The position numbers and the translations under genes are program-made. The notes under the pieces are model-generated. The model worked only from the letters and a program-made list of their open reading frames with translations. It was not told the DNA's origin and ran no database searches. Positions 18,361 to 29,281 of a DNA stretch of 64,000 bases are shown one piece after another (position 1 is the first letter of the stretch; every line of letters starts with the position of its first letter). The DNA comes from Colwellia sp. Its GTDB lineage: Bacteria > Pseudomonadota > Gammaproteobacteria > Enterobacterales > Alteromonadaceae. The DNA is taken from NCBI GenBank assembly GCA_013215295.1, contig JABSOZ010000020.1:24273-88272 (forward strand), in the 5' to 3' direction.

Positions 18361-19413
18361 ATATTTAGACGTATATTTACTTATATGAAAGTTCACACCT
18401 TGTTCAGATAATACTTTTATAAAATCGTCTCTACTGCATTCAGCTACCTGTTTGCAAACAATCAGGTATTTATCGATAGCGATTTGGTTTTCTTGAATAG
18501 CCGCTGCTTGTAACCAAAAAAGTGCTTTATTTAAATCTCGTTCCCCATGCTTACCTGTGATATAAAATTCAGCTAAATTTACTTGTCCGATCTTATGGCC
18601 TCTCTCGGCTGAAACTTTAAACTTCTCAAAGGCTAATTGAATATGGTCACGAATATAACTCGCTTCTAAAAAGGCTAAACCTGAGTTGTTTTGTCTTGCT
18701 CCGGGGAAATAGGTACTGCTTATAAAACGTTTTTTAGCGGCAACAACTGGCTTCCCACGTAACCTATTTTTCACGGGCCTTTCAACTCTATAAATCGCGC
18801 CTTGTTCACGCATTTTTTCTAATTCAGCAAAATTATAATGGTATTGTTTTTTTGAAAAGAAACTGAAATGAGTAACATGCCCCACTCTAATACTTTCGTC
18901 TGCGCCACGCTGCATTCGATAAAATAATCGGCTATAAACTACGGTTGCTATGTCACCAGTAATATCAGTGACTTTACCAATTCGATACTTTTCATTTGGA
19001 CGTAGATCATTAGATAGGTAGCGAAAATCAACATGATAAAAGTCATTAACCGCAGGTTTCCCGATAAATTGGTCTGACATTTTATCCTTCTCAAATTCTC
19101 CTTGTATTAAATAACCGATGAACATTAACGTTAAGAGCGAACCTAAGAATTTACTGATGAGTCGCCAAGCAGGAAACAGATTTTTTGATAACTCTTTTAC
19201 CCGTTGTTTTGACAAAGTAGTTATATCAGTTTTAACCCAACATTGCTGACATTGAATAACCGTATTTTTTTCAACGGGGAAAAATGGAATGCTCTCGACC
19301 AAAAAGAATGCATATTTGATCACTCCTTTTACTTGATGGTGGTTACAACCACAATCAGGGCAAGTTAACTCATCTATAACGCACCCTTGAATTATCTGTT
19401 CACTATATTCCAT
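18355..19413 (-). CDS. Zinc-ribbon membrane protein with C-terminal Sel1-like repeat
   Basis: 352 aa from the ATG at 19413; an upstream in-frame start at 19470 would add 19 residues lacking family character. Two CxxC pairs (TCPDCGC and IQCQQCWVK) form a zinc ribbon, followed by one membrane helix (about 110-125). A soluble region and then a Sel1/TPR-like stretch follow (GQVNLAEFYITG ... ALFWLQAAA). Role unknown; Sel1 repeats usually bind proteins. It lies downstream of the permease array in the same direction, but 110 bases separate them. Confidence 0.6.
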   Translation of the reverse strand: MEYSEQIIQGCVIDELTCPDCGCNHHQVKGVIKYAFFLVESIPFFPVEKNTVIQCQQCWVKTDITTLSKQRVKELSKNLFPAWRLISKFLGSLLTLMFIGYLIQGEFEKDKMSDQFIGKPAVNDFYHVDFRYLSNDLRPNEKYRIGKVTDITGDIATVVYSRLFYRMQRGADESIRVGHVTHFSFFSKKQYHYNFAELEKMREQGAIYRVERPVKNRLRGKPVVAAKKRFISSTYFPGARQNNSGLAFLEASYIRDHIQLAFEKFKVSAERGHKIGQVNLAEFYITGKHGERDLNKALFWLQAAAIQENQIAIDKYLIVCKQVAECSRDDFIKVLSEQGVNFHISKYTSKYL

Positions 19414-19522
19414 TGTATACTCTATTTTTATTCCATTATTTTTTATACCACTGGTACAAAAATCATACAAGCATTAATTACGAAAAGTTTAGTAGTAAAT
19501 ACTTGTCTGTTTGATTTATATA

Positions 19523-21973
19523 TCACTCACTATTCTTCAGCGAATCGATAACGGGCTTATTAATGTAGCGACGTAAAGGAAAATAACAGGCAAAGAATGA
19601 CGTGATTGAAATCAACGCCAAGGTCAAAATAAGGGGGGGTATTGACGCAATAGAAAGGTAGTTTATTAACAATTCACTAAAGTTCAAATACAGGGCAAGT
19701 AACAGTAAACCACTAACAAGAATACCGACGAGTAATGGCTTGATATTATCGAAAAAAATCAACTTAATAATATCTTTTCTTTTTGCGCCAATTGCCATAC
19801 GCGTGGCGATTTCAAAGCGTCTAATTTGTGTGCTGTAACTTAAAATCCCGTATAAGCCAATCGCCGCTAATAAAAAGGTAAATATCGCCAATACACCACT
19901 GGTAATTGCCGTGGTGTATTGGGTAAAGAGCATATTGGCTTGAGCATCAGATAATCGTTCAAGGCGTGACAAGGTAAACTTATGCGTTACCGCTTTTATC
20001 GCTTTAACAACTTGCTCTCGACTTAGGCTTTGTTGTTTTTTAACCTTAATTAAAAAGTTATCAGACCCCTTCCATACTGGCCAGTAAACCTGTGCGGGAG
20101 CAACCGCCTTATTAGGTAAATTCACGCCAGCAACCACGCCAACAATAGTGCGCATAACCGCATTGTTTTCACGATCAATTTCGTTTTCCATCGATATTTT
20201 CATACCCACAACATTACCGTTAGGCGCAAGTTGTTTAGCAAAAACATCGTTAACCACAAAAACTTTATTATTAGCTAGAATATCTTGCTCACTAAACCAA
20301 TCACCTGCTAATAAGGGTTGTTCAAGTAGGTGAATAGCATTATGACCCGATGAGCTTTGCAGCTCACCTGAGAAGATTTTCTCTTGACCTAATAAAGTAA
20401 AATTGGCTGTATTTGAGTGCATAGGAGAATTCGATTGGCTGACATCACTCACTTCTGGCAATTGTAATAACGCGTTTTCAATTTCCTTAATCAGTGATAA
20501 TACTTCATCGCTGTTCCATTTTAACAAGCTAGACCGAGAGAGATCTAAGGTATAAACCTGTTCCACGTTGTATTTCATTGGCGTATTAATGATCGACGTT
20601 GATTGATTAAACAAGCTTATATTTGCAAAAACTAATAAAGCCGTAACCGCTACTTGGCTAATAATCAGAATTTGGCGTACCTTTGTAGACACTTGAATAC
20701 CAACGCCTTTCCCACTGCTTTGTAAACTGCTATTCAGCTGTCGATAATTAATAACATTACTGCTGAGTTTGGCAAAAATCAACGCTAAGATAACAAGGAA
20801 AAGCAGCGCCATACCTAAGGTAAATACACTTATCGTTAATTCATTTACCCGTGGTAGAAACTCAGCGAGATAATATTGTAATAAACCAAAACCCAGAGAT
20901 GTAATCACTAAAGCCAGCGTTAAAGAAGTAAACATCAATACGATAGATTCAGCATAAAAACTTTTAAAAATGTCTCGTTTAGATGCGCCTACAGCAGCAT
21001 TAATTGCCAATGACCTTTTCTGCTCAATGGCACGAGCGATAAATAAATTACTGATATTAGCAAAGGCGATCACTAATAATCCTAAAACGGCAGCGAGTAA
21101 AAGGTACATCCGTTGTTCGTTATCTCCGATGATAATCGACTTCAATGTTTTTAGTCGTAAACTAACCGTCCAGTCTTTATAAAAAGCCATCGACACTACA
21201 TTCTCTTGCCATAACTCATTTAGAAACGGACTGATTTTTTGCTCTGCTTGCGTTAGAGAATACCCTTCTTTTAACTTGCCGACGTACGCCAACTCATGAA
21301 GTACATTACCCCAAGCATTCTGGTAGTCTTTGGCTTTAAAGTTATAATCCCATGGCAGCCAATATTGTGTTTTTCTACCGGGGGTAAAAATTTCAGGCTC
21401 AATAAAATGTTCAGCAACCACGCCAATAATATTAAAGCTAACTTCATTAATGGTTATTTTTTTAGTTAACACCTCACTGCTGCCGTTGTATTCAACTTGC
21501 CACGTATCGTAACTTATCAAAGCAACGGGACTATTACTGTCTTTGCTTTCACTTTCATCAAAAGCTCGCCCTAGTGCGATTGGCGTTGCCATTAAAGAGA
21601 AAAACTCAGGCGTAACAAAAGTAGTATTAACCAATGGCTGTGCGGGATCAGAAGCTAATAAACTTTCACCAAAACAAAACAATGCTGATTCACTAAAGAC
21701 ACTTTGATTTTCATAAAAATGAATCAAACCAGGGTAACTAAAACTACTCGCTCGCTCTTCACCAAAATTGTCAGCCAAGCCATGTTCAACCCAATAGAGT
21801 TTGTCTTGTTCAGGATACGGCAACGGCTTAAGCAACATTACATACGCTAGCGTTAAGACACAAAGCAATGCGCCTAATGTAATGCCCATGGTAGTAACAA
21901 CACTAAAGACAAAGCCCGGTTTTTTCTTCAAGCTTAAAAATGCTTGTTTTAATTGATAGATAAATAGATTCAT
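19523..21973 (-). CDS. Duplicated MacB/FtsX-type permease, array member 9 (last translated)
   Basis: 816 aa. N-terminus MNLFIYQLKQAFLSLKKKPG; first periplasmic domain has YWLPWDYN near 205; linker LNSSLQSSGKGVGIQVSTK. It starts with the ATG of a TAATG overlap with the preceding permease stop. It is the only member whose tail is SLKNSE instead of (A/S)LKG(S/N)(E/A), and its stop is TGA, so it lacks the built-in ribosome site and TAATG of the others. This is expected if those features serve the next gene, as none follows. A permease without its own ATPase domain; it presumably works with the ATPase at 41705. Substrate unknown. Confidence 0.88.
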   Translation of the reverse strand: MNLFIYQLKQAFLSLKKKPGFVFSVVTTMGITLGALLCVLTLAYVMLLKPLPYPEQDKLYWVEHGLADNFGEERASSFSYPGLIHFYENQSVFSESALFCFGESLLASDPAQPLVNTTFVTPEFFSLMATPIALGRAFDESESKDSNSPVALISYDTWQVEYNGSSEVLTKKITINEVSFNIIGVVAEHFIEPEIFTPGRKTQYWLPWDYNFKAKDYQNAWGNVLHELAYVGKLKEGYSLTQAEQKISPFLNELWQENVVSMAFYKDWTVSLRLKTLKSIIIGDNEQRMYLLLAAVLGLLVIAFANISNLFIARAIEQKRSLAINAAVGASKRDIFKSFYAESIVLMFTSLTLALVITSLGFGLLQYYLAEFLPRVNELTISVFTLGMALLFLVILALIFAKLSSNVINYRQLNSSLQSSGKGVGIQVSTKVRQILIISQVAVTALLVFANISLFNQSTSIINTPMKYNVEQVYTLDLSRSSLLKWNSDEVLSLIKEIENALLQLPEVSDVSQSNSPMHSNTANFTLLGQEKIFSGELQSSSGHNAIHLLEQPLLAGDWFSEQDILANNKVFVVNDVFAKQLAPNGNVVGMKISMENEIDRENNAVMRTIVGVVAGVNLPNKAVAPAQVYWPVWKGSDNFLIKVKKQQSLSREQVVKAIKAVTHKFTLSRLERLSDAQANMLFTQYTTAITSGVLAIFTFLLAAIGLYGILSYSTQIRRFEIATRMAIGAKRKDIIKLIFFDNIKPLLVGILVSGLLLLALYLNFSELLINYLSIASIPPLILTLALISITSFFACYFPLRRYINKPVIDSLKNSE

Positions 21974-24411
21974 TATGCATTGCCCTTTAAAGCATGGATC
22001 ACAGGTTTGTTGATGTATTGACGAAGAGGAACATAACAGGCAAATAACGACAGCATGCTGATCATCGTGAGTGTCACTATAAATACTGGTAGTAATTGTA
22101 AGGTTAGGTATTGGCTCACTTGTTCACTAAACACAAAGGTGAGTAATAACAACATAGCAATGCTAAACAGTACGCCGAATAATATGGCACTGACATTGTC
22201 TTTAATAATCAGTTTAATTAAATCAGCACGTTTAGCGCCCACTGCCATGCGTGTTCCGATTTCAAATTGGCGTAGTTGTGTTGAATAACTGAGCACACCA
22301 TACAAACCTATCGCAGCGAGTAAAAAGGTCAGTAAAGCTAATGAACCTGTTGCCGTTAGTATCATAAAATGAATAAATAACATTTTTTTCTGCGACGCTA
22401 TATCACTCTCAAAAACCTGTACGCGGTATTTACTGGTCACTGTTTTTAGCAGTGAAGCAAATGCTTCACGTGAAAGCGAAGTGTGCTTTTTTAATTGAAT
22501 AACTAAACGACTTTTGGGCGTTATCCCTGGAAAATATAAAAGATTGTCGTTATCTATCTCCCCAGGTACTTTAAAGCTTTTAACCACTCCTTTAACGGTA
22601 TAGGTACTTTCACCTTTAAAATCTATTATCAGACCAATAGCACTGCCATTAGGGGCTATTTTCTGAGCAAAAATTTCATTAATTATAATGACTTTATTTT
22701 CATCTTTAATATCAGCGTTACTAAAAAAATCGCCAGCTAACAATTGTTGCTGATAAATTGAAAAGTAGTTTTCATCAATTGATCGGCTTCTTGATGGATT
22801 GGTAGTTTCACTATCCTTAACTTTCACCTCACGAAACCTAGAGCCGCCATTAAAAACAGAGCCATCGGCGATACTGACACGGTTAACCTGCGGTAAAGTC
22901 AGTAAGGCCGCTTGTATTTCTTTATTTATTTGAATTCTTTCATCATCAGATAAAGTTATCGTCGGGTCTATCGACATTTCAACTCGAGTACTATTTTCTA
23001 TATCGATTGAAAGCGGATCATTAATCACTTGCCAAGCATCAATAAACAAATTGAGATTAATGAATACCAGCAAAGTGGCAATCGATATTTGGCTAACAAT
23101 AATAAAGCGACGTTTTCTTTTAGAGACTTGTTTACGGCCGCCTTTGCTACCACTTTGTAGTTGACTGTTTATGTTTTGATAATCAACAATATTGAGGGAT
23201 AATTTGGCAAAGAGCCAAGCAAAAATTACAAACATCAATACGGTGATACCTAACGAAAACAAATTGAATGACAACTCATTGACTCGAGGTAATAATTCGA
23301 GCAAATGCGTACTCATTAGCTGAAAACCACTTAAAGTAACACCAATGGCCACTACTAAAGCCAGAAACATTAATAGTGCTGACTCTACTAGAATGGTTTT
23401 AAATAATTGACTTTTACTTGCCCCTAAAGAAGCGTGGATACTATAACTTCCTTGTAATTCAGCAGTACGTGCCATAAATAAATTCGCAATATTGGCGACC
23501 GCAATGAATAAGGTGCCCACTACGCCAGCAATTAACGCCATAACAATATTAGTCGCATCGCCGATGAGGATGTCTTTTAAAGGGGTTAACTTCATTTTAA
23601 TATTCAGCGGTGTAAAATAGTCAAATTCTGCGACCATTTCTTTCCAAGGTAAATTGACTAATGGCGTTATGATTTCTTCGACTTGTGCAGCAGAAAGGTC
23701 TTTAATTGTCCGCCCTAAAAACATGGTATCAAGTGACATTGAGCCGGTTTCTTTTCTGCGTTCAGCACTGATATAGTTATAGTCCCATGGAAACCACACA
23801 TCCGTTAACAGGTGTTTTATATAATATGTTTTTGGCTCTACAAATTGCTCTGCTGCAACACCAATAATGCTAAAACTGATATTATCTACCACGACTTTTT
23901 TATTAAGTACATCAGCACTGCCGGAAAATTCTTTTTGCCAAGTGTCATAACTTAAAATAGCCACGGGGTTATAACTATTAAGCTGTTCATTTATGCCAAA
24001 TGAACGACCTAGCGCCATGGGAACATTTAATAATTCAAATATTTCAGGTGTCACATACGTAGTCGCAACCTGGGGCTGAGAAGGCTGAGAAACCAGTACG
24101 TTGTAGCCATAAGCGATTAAAGCTGCACTTTCGAAACTGGTTTGTTGTCGGTAAAAATTCACTAATGAACGGTAGTTAAAAGCACTGAATATTTGTTTAT
24201 TGTCTTTATCTACTACCGTTGACTCCACTAAAAACAATCGGTCTTGCTCTGGATACGGTAGCGGTTTTATCAACATGACATACGCCAGCGTTAACACACA
24301 AAGCAATGCCCCTAATGTGATCCCCATCGTAGAAACAACACTAATCACAAAGCCAGGCTTTTTCTTGAGACTTAAAAATGCTTGTTTTAATTGATAGATA
24401 AATAAATTCAT
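21973..24411 (-). CDS. Duplicated MacB/FtsX-type permease, array member 8
   Basis: 812 aa. Motif VWFPWDYN in the first periplasmic domain. The second periplasmic domain is unusually basic (GGSRFREVKVK and RSRSID around residue 520-545). Linker SQLQSGSKGGRKQVSKRKRR is more basic than in siblings. Its last ~45 codons are almost base-for-base identical to those of array member 7, a sign of recent gene conversion. Both ends are TAATG overlaps. The final codons for LKGNA place AAAGGGC ahead of the next ATG. Confidence 0.88.
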   Translation of the reverse strand: MNLFIYQLKQAFLSLKKKPGFVISVVSTMGITLGALLCVLTLAYVMLIKPLPYPEQDRLFLVESTVVDKDNKQIFSAFNYRSLVNFYRQQTSFESAALIAYGYNVLVSQPSQPQVATTYVTPEIFELLNVPMALGRSFGINEQLNSYNPVAILSYDTWQKEFSGSADVLNKKVVVDNISFSIIGVAAEQFVEPKTYYIKHLLTDVWFPWDYNYISAERRKETGSMSLDTMFLGRTIKDLSAAQVEEIITPLVNLPWKEMVAEFDYFTPLNIKMKLTPLKDILIGDATNIVMALIAGVVGTLFIAVANIANLFMARTAELQGSYSIHASLGASKSQLFKTILVESALLMFLALVVAIGVTLSGFQLMSTHLLELLPRVNELSFNLFSLGITVLMFVIFAWLFAKLSLNIVDYQNINSQLQSGSKGGRKQVSKRKRRFIIVSQISIATLLVFINLNLFIDAWQVINDPLSIDIENSTRVEMSIDPTITLSDDERIQINKEIQAALLTLPQVNRVSIADGSVFNGGSRFREVKVKDSETTNPSRSRSIDENYFSIYQQQLLAGDFFSNADIKDENKVIIINEIFAQKIAPNGSAIGLIIDFKGESTYTVKGVVKSFKVPGEIDNDNLLYFPGITPKSRLVIQLKKHTSLSREAFASLLKTVTSKYRVQVFESDIASQKKMLFIHFMILTATGSLALLTFLLAAIGLYGVLSYSTQLRQFEIGTRMAVGAKRADLIKLIIKDNVSAILFGVLFSIAMLLLLTFVFSEQVSQYLTLQLLPVFIVTLTMISMLSLFACYVPLRQYINKPVIHALKGNA

Positions 24412-26834
24412 TATGCATTGCCCTTTAAAGCATGGATCACAGGTTTGTTGATGTATTGACGAAGAGGAACATAACAGGCAAATAACGACAGCATGCTGAT
24501 CATCGCGAGTGTCACTATAAACACTGGTAGTAATTGTAAGGTTAGGTAATGGCTTACTTGTTCGCTAAAGACAAAAGTTAATAAGGATAAAATACCAACA
24601 CTGATCAGTACGCCCAGCAATATCGCTATAATATTATCTTTAATAATCAATTTAATTAAGTCACCACCTTTAGCGCCAATGGCCATGCGTGTTCCCAGTT
24701 CAAAACGGCGCATTTGAGTGCCATAACTTAAGATGCCATACAATCCTATACCCGCTAATAAAAAGGTAAGTATCGCCAGTAAAGCTGTTGTTAAAACAGT
24801 GACCCTTTCACGAAAAAGACGCTTATCTTTTAGTTGTTCCAGTGAATTATAAGTAAAAATAGAATAACCTCGGTCTACTTCATTTATAAGATCTGCAACT
24901 TGGTCTCTCCTCAAGCTTTCACCTGTTTTGTATTTTATTAATAACATTTCGCCGTAAGGATAATTGGGTATATAGATACGAGAGGTAATACTTGATTGCC
25001 CTGGCATTAAAATGCTTTTAACAACGCCAGATACTATGAATTGCTCATTATTCACCGTAGTTAAATATTTCCCCATAGCAGAGCCTGATGGTGCCAGTTT
25101 TTTGGCAAAAAAATCATTGATTATAATTTTTTTTGCACTGTTTTTAATATCAGCTTTGGTGAAACTATCACCTTCAATAATGGTTTGCTTTATCATCTCA
25201 AAATAGTTTTCATCAACATCTTGTACTGACGGAGAAAATTTTTCATCCGTGAGGGGATCCGACACATTACGACTATGACTGAAATTCAATGGGCTGAGTG
25301 ACCGACTTACCAAGGCAATTTTTGGGTGCAGGCTAAGCTGTGCTTTAATTAATGCCATTGTGGCATTACCATGCTCTATTGAAGGGATTTCTTTGCTATT
25401 AGAAATAACATGCAATGAATTAATATTGTTCAGCTCAAAACCTAGATCTTGATAAATAACATCACTCGCATTGCTAAATAAAAGCATACTGACAAAAATG
25501 AGTGCTGAAGCTACCGCTAATTGGCTAACAATTAATAGCGTTCTTAATTTCTGAGAAACTTGTACCCCAATACTTTTTCCGCCCGACTGTAAGTTTTTAT
25601 TTATTTGATGATAATTAAGCATGTGAATACTGGTAAACGTAAAAAATAGACTCAAAATTATGGCCGATATTATCGCGACAAATAGGGTGACATAATCCAG
25701 CGATAGTTCACTCACTCTGGCGATATATTGCGCGACATTATGTTGAATAATTTCAAAACCTAGCATAGCGATAATTAATGCCACTACGATGGAAGAGAAC
25801 ATCAGGAGGCTTGTTTCGGCAAGTAGCATGGTTAGTAATGTTGATTTTTTAGCGCCTATCGCGGCATGAACGGCTAGTTGTTGCTGTTGCTGAGCAGTAC
25901 GGGAAACAAATAAATTCATCATGTTTCCACTCGCAATTACCACTATTCCAATAACACCAGCAAGTAACAACCAAACCGTATTTTCAGTGTCTCCAAGTAT
26001 GACTTTGCCAAATGACTGTAATTGCATTTCAACATGCCAGTCTTTAACAAAATCAATACCTACACTATTCTCTTGCCAATGTTTGTCGACTAAATCGGTA
26101 ATTTGTTGCTGTGCCTGCAATACGGTTATATTGCTTTTTAATTGCCCTACAAAGACGAACCATGGAAAAGAGTACATCTCCTCTTTCAAGTGATTGCGGG
26201 TATTATAATCCCATGGTAACCATACTTCTGTTTTTCGGCCTATCTCGTATATATCAGGCTCAATAAAGCGTTTATTCAATACCCCTATTATTTTGAAACT
26301 AATGCCACTAAACGTAATTTTTTTCGAAAGGATATCAGCTGACTTTGCGTAATCGTTTAACCAAGTATCATAACTTATAATAGCTACTGGATTATAAGTC
26401 TCTAGCGCTTCACTGTTTTCAAAACCTCGGCCATGAACAAATTGACTATCTAATAAAGTAAACCAGTTTGGCGTGACATACGTGGTGGTTATTTTTGGCT
26501 GATGCTCAAGTGAAGTACTAATATCATCACCATAAAAAGCGATAGCAGCTTGATCAAATGTTGTTTGCTTCAAGTATAAGTTACGTAAACCCGGAGAGTT
26601 AAAGTTCCCCCCTTGAAACTCGTTTTTAGCATTGAATGTTTGGTGAGTAACCTTATATAATTTTTCTTCATTTGGATAAGGCAGTGGCTTAATCAACATC
26701 ACATACGCCAGCGTTACAACACAAAGTAATACGCCTAAGGTAATTCCCATAGTAGAAACAACGCTAAAGACAAAACCTGGTTTTTTCTTGAGGCTTAAAA
26801 ATGCTTGTTTCAATTGATAGATAAACAGGTTCAT
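24411..26834 (-). CDS. Duplicated MacB/FtsX-type permease, array member 7
   Basis: 807 aa. VWLPWDYN motif present near 195; linker NLQSGGKSIGVQVSQ. The second periplasmic domain (about 460-660) has little resemblance to neighbours apart from the DENYF and NDFFAKKLAPSGSA core strands. C-terminus identical in protein to member 8 over the last ~35 residues. Starts and stops through TAATG. Confidence 0.88.
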   Translation of the reverse strand: MNLFIYQLKQAFLSLKKKPGFVFSVVSTMGITLGVLLCVVTLAYVMLIKPLPYPNEEKLYKVTHQTFNAKNEFQGGNFNSPGLRNLYLKQTTFDQAAIAFYGDDISTSLEHQPKITTTYVTPNWFTLLDSQFVHGRGFENSEALETYNPVAIISYDTWLNDYAKSADILSKKITFSGISFKIIGVLNKRFIEPDIYEIGRKTEVWLPWDYNTRNHLKEEMYSFPWFVFVGQLKSNITVLQAQQQITDLVDKHWQENSVGIDFVKDWHVEMQLQSFGKVILGDTENTVWLLLAGVIGIVVIASGNMMNLFVSRTAQQQQQLAVHAAIGAKKSTLLTMLLAETSLLMFSSIVVALIIAMLGFEIIQHNVAQYIARVSELSLDYVTLFVAIISAIILSLFFTFTSIHMLNYHQINKNLQSGGKSIGVQVSQKLRTLLIVSQLAVASALIFVSMLLFSNASDVIYQDLGFELNNINSLHVISNSKEIPSIEHGNATMALIKAQLSLHPKIALVSRSLSPLNFSHSRNVSDPLTDEKFSPSVQDVDENYFEMIKQTIIEGDSFTKADIKNSAKKIIINDFFAKKLAPSGSAMGKYLTTVNNEQFIVSGVVKSILMPGQSSITSRIYIPNYPYGEMLLIKYKTGESLRRDQVADLINEVDRGYSIFTYNSLEQLKDKRLFRERVTVLTTALLAILTFLLAGIGLYGILSYGTQMRRFELGTRMAIGAKGGDLIKLIIKDNIIAILLGVLISVGILSLLTFVFSEQVSHYLTLQLLPVFIVTLAMISMLSLFACYVPLRQYINKPVIHALKGNA

Positions 26835-29281
26835 TATTCACTACCCTTTAAAGCATGGATCACAGGTTTGTTGATGTATTGACGAAGAGGAAAATAACAG
26901 GCGAATAACGACAACATGCTGATCATCGCAAATGTCACTAAAAACACCGGTAGTAATTGTAAAGTTAGGTAGTGTTCTACTTGTTCGCTAAAAACAAAAG
27001 TGAGTAATAACAACACACCAATACTAAACAGTACGCCGAATAATATCGCACTGGCATTATCTTTAATAATCAGCTTGATTAAGTCACTACGTTTGGCGCC
27101 CACAGCCATATGCGTTCCTAGTTCAAAACGACGTATTCGAGTGCTGTAGCTTAAAATGCCATAGAGACCAATACCCGCGAGAAGAAATGTGATTAACGCT
27201 AAAGTTGCGGTTGTCACCGCTGTGGTAATTTCGGTAAATAAGCTTTGGGTAAGCATGTCATCTGCTGAGGTGAAGCTAAATACAGAATATCTAGAGTCAA
27301 CCTCGGCTAATAGCTTGCCTAGTTGTTCTCGACTAACAGACAGACCGGGTTTAAGTTTAAGCATAAAAGTTTCTGTGCTAAGCGAATTTGCTCTATAGGC
27401 TCTTGGTACATCTGCACTTTTGCTGTCATTAGCTGTATCGCTAGGAAGAGAAATATCTTTGACAACACCAATTATATTGAAAGGTTCTGGACGCCCCGTA
27501 GATACTTGCATACCCAATACATTACCATCAGCTTTTAATCGTTTGGCAAAAGCTTGATTAACAATCATCACATTAATACGTTCTTTACGATCTAATACAG
27601 AAAAATTGTCCCCTTGTAATAATGGTTGTTCAATCATATTAAAATATTGATGATCAACCCACTTGGAATGTGGTGTATATTTTTCGTTGTCGGTAAGATT
27701 AGTTACCGTTAATAGACCAAAACCGCCAAGAGGAGTACTTGACTGACTTATAGATTCTACTTGTGGTAGCGCTTCGATTTTTTCCATTATTTCAGCCATA
27801 ATGGCTATTGCTTCTTCTTGGCTAGGATTATCCGTGGATGAAAAATTCAAGACCAAAGTCGAGATATTATTGGTCTCAAAACCTATCGGAGCATTGATGG
27901 TTTTCACTGCTCCATTAAGCAGGCTAAAATTAGCAAATACCAATACTGTCGCTAATGCTACTTGGCTGACGATTAATACGTGACGAACCTTTTTAGATAC
28001 CTGTAATCCACTGCCCTTACTACTACTTTGTAACCTAGTATTTAGCGTGCGGTAATTGATCATACGAGTACTTAATTTAGCGAAAAACAACGCCAAAATA
28101 ACGCCAATTATCACCACAAACCCAAAGGTCATCGGAGTCAAGAACAACTCGCTAACCCTAGGTAACACCGCGCCCAAATATTGTTGCATAATATAAAATC
28201 CGACCTTGGCAAGCACCAATGCCAGTATTAAGGACATAAACATCAGTAAACTAGTTTCAGCAAACATAGTTTTAAATAAATGCTTTTTGGTTGCGCCAAT
28301 TGCCGCTTGAATCGCCATTTGATGTTGCTTTTCTGCGGTACGTGACATAAATAGGTTGGAAATATTTACGCAGGCGATCAATATCAAACCAACCACGCCA
28401 GCTAACAACATAAGCGCAATTGATTTACTTCCACCGAGAATAACGTCCTTAACCGAACGCACACGCATTTCTATAGACCAGCCCTTGAAGAATTCTATAT
28501 CGGCAACACCTTCTTGCCAGCGATTATTCACCAAAGGGGTTAAAATTTGCTCTGCCTGGCTTTGACTGACCCCTTCCTTCAATTGACCAATAAATTTAAG
28601 CCAACGGTTTGAATTACCAAAACGTTTTCTGTACCTCTCTCCTGTTTGATTGTAGTCCCATGGCAACCATACGTGTGTTTCCCGTCCAATTTCGGCTAGC
28701 TCTGGTTCAAAAAAACCTTCAGCCAACACCCCAATAATGCGATAGCTCACGCCACTTAGGTTGATTTTTTGCTCAAGAATGTTCACACTGCCAGTAAACT
28801 CTTGTTGCCAAGTTTTATAACTAAGCATAACGACAGGATTGTATTTATCTAAGGCTTCAGTGGCCTCAAACATACGACCCAGTGCCAGAGGTGAGGCTAA
28901 CATCTGATGGAATTCAGGTGTCACATAAGCGGTATTAACCAATGGTTGATTGTTGTTTGAAATGATCACATCTTGACCATGAAGTATCATCGCCGTTTGA
29001 TCAAATGCTTCTTTACTCTTATATAAGTGCACTAGGCCAGGATAAGTAAAAGAAAAACCATCGTTATTATTTATTGAGTCGACAAACCCATGTTCAGCAA
29101 CAAAAAGACGATCTTGTTCTGGGTAAGGCAAAGGCGCTACCAGCAACAAATGGTTTAGGGTTAATATACATAACAATGCGCCAAGTGTTACTCCCATTGT
29201 CGAAACAATACTAAAGACAAAGCCCGGTTTTTTCTTCAAACTTAAAAATGCTTGTTTTAATTGATAGATAAATAAGTTCAT
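26834..29281 (-). CDS. Duplicated MacB/FtsX-type permease, array member 6
   Basis: 815 aa. Helix 1 differs from the siblings: it reads LTLNHLLLVAPLPYP where others read LTLAYVMLIKPLPYP, losing the conserved Lys before PLPYP. VWLPWDYN motif present; linker LNTRLQSSSKGSGLQVSK. The tail LKGSE provides AAAGGGT before the next ATG. Starts and stops through TAATG. Confidence 0.88.
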   Translation of the reverse strand: MNLFIYQLKQAFLSLKKKPGFVFSIVSTMGVTLGALLCILTLNHLLLVAPLPYPEQDRLFVAEHGFVDSINNNDGFSFTYPGLVHLYKSKEAFDQTAMILHGQDVIISNNNQPLVNTAYVTPEFHQMLASPLALGRMFEATEALDKYNPVVMLSYKTWQQEFTGSVNILEQKINLSGVSYRIIGVLAEGFFEPELAEIGRETHVWLPWDYNQTGERYRKRFGNSNRWLKFIGQLKEGVSQSQAEQILTPLVNNRWQEGVADIEFFKGWSIEMRVRSVKDVILGGSKSIALMLLAGVVGLILIACVNISNLFMSRTAEKQHQMAIQAAIGATKKHLFKTMFAETSLLMFMSLILALVLAKVGFYIMQQYLGAVLPRVSELFLTPMTFGFVVIIGVILALFFAKLSTRMINYRTLNTRLQSSSKGSGLQVSKKVRHVLIVSQVALATVLVFANFSLLNGAVKTINAPIGFETNNISTLVLNFSSTDNPSQEEAIAIMAEIMEKIEALPQVESISQSSTPLGGFGLLTVTNLTDNEKYTPHSKWVDHQYFNMIEQPLLQGDNFSVLDRKERINVMIVNQAFAKRLKADGNVLGMQVSTGRPEPFNIIGVVKDISLPSDTANDSKSADVPRAYRANSLSTETFMLKLKPGLSVSREQLGKLLAEVDSRYSVFSFTSADDMLTQSLFTEITTAVTTATLALITFLLAGIGLYGILSYSTRIRRFELGTHMAVGAKRSDLIKLIIKDNASAILFGVLFSIGVLLLLTFVFSEQVEHYLTLQLLPVFLVTFAMISMLSLFACYFPLRQYINKPVIHALKGSE

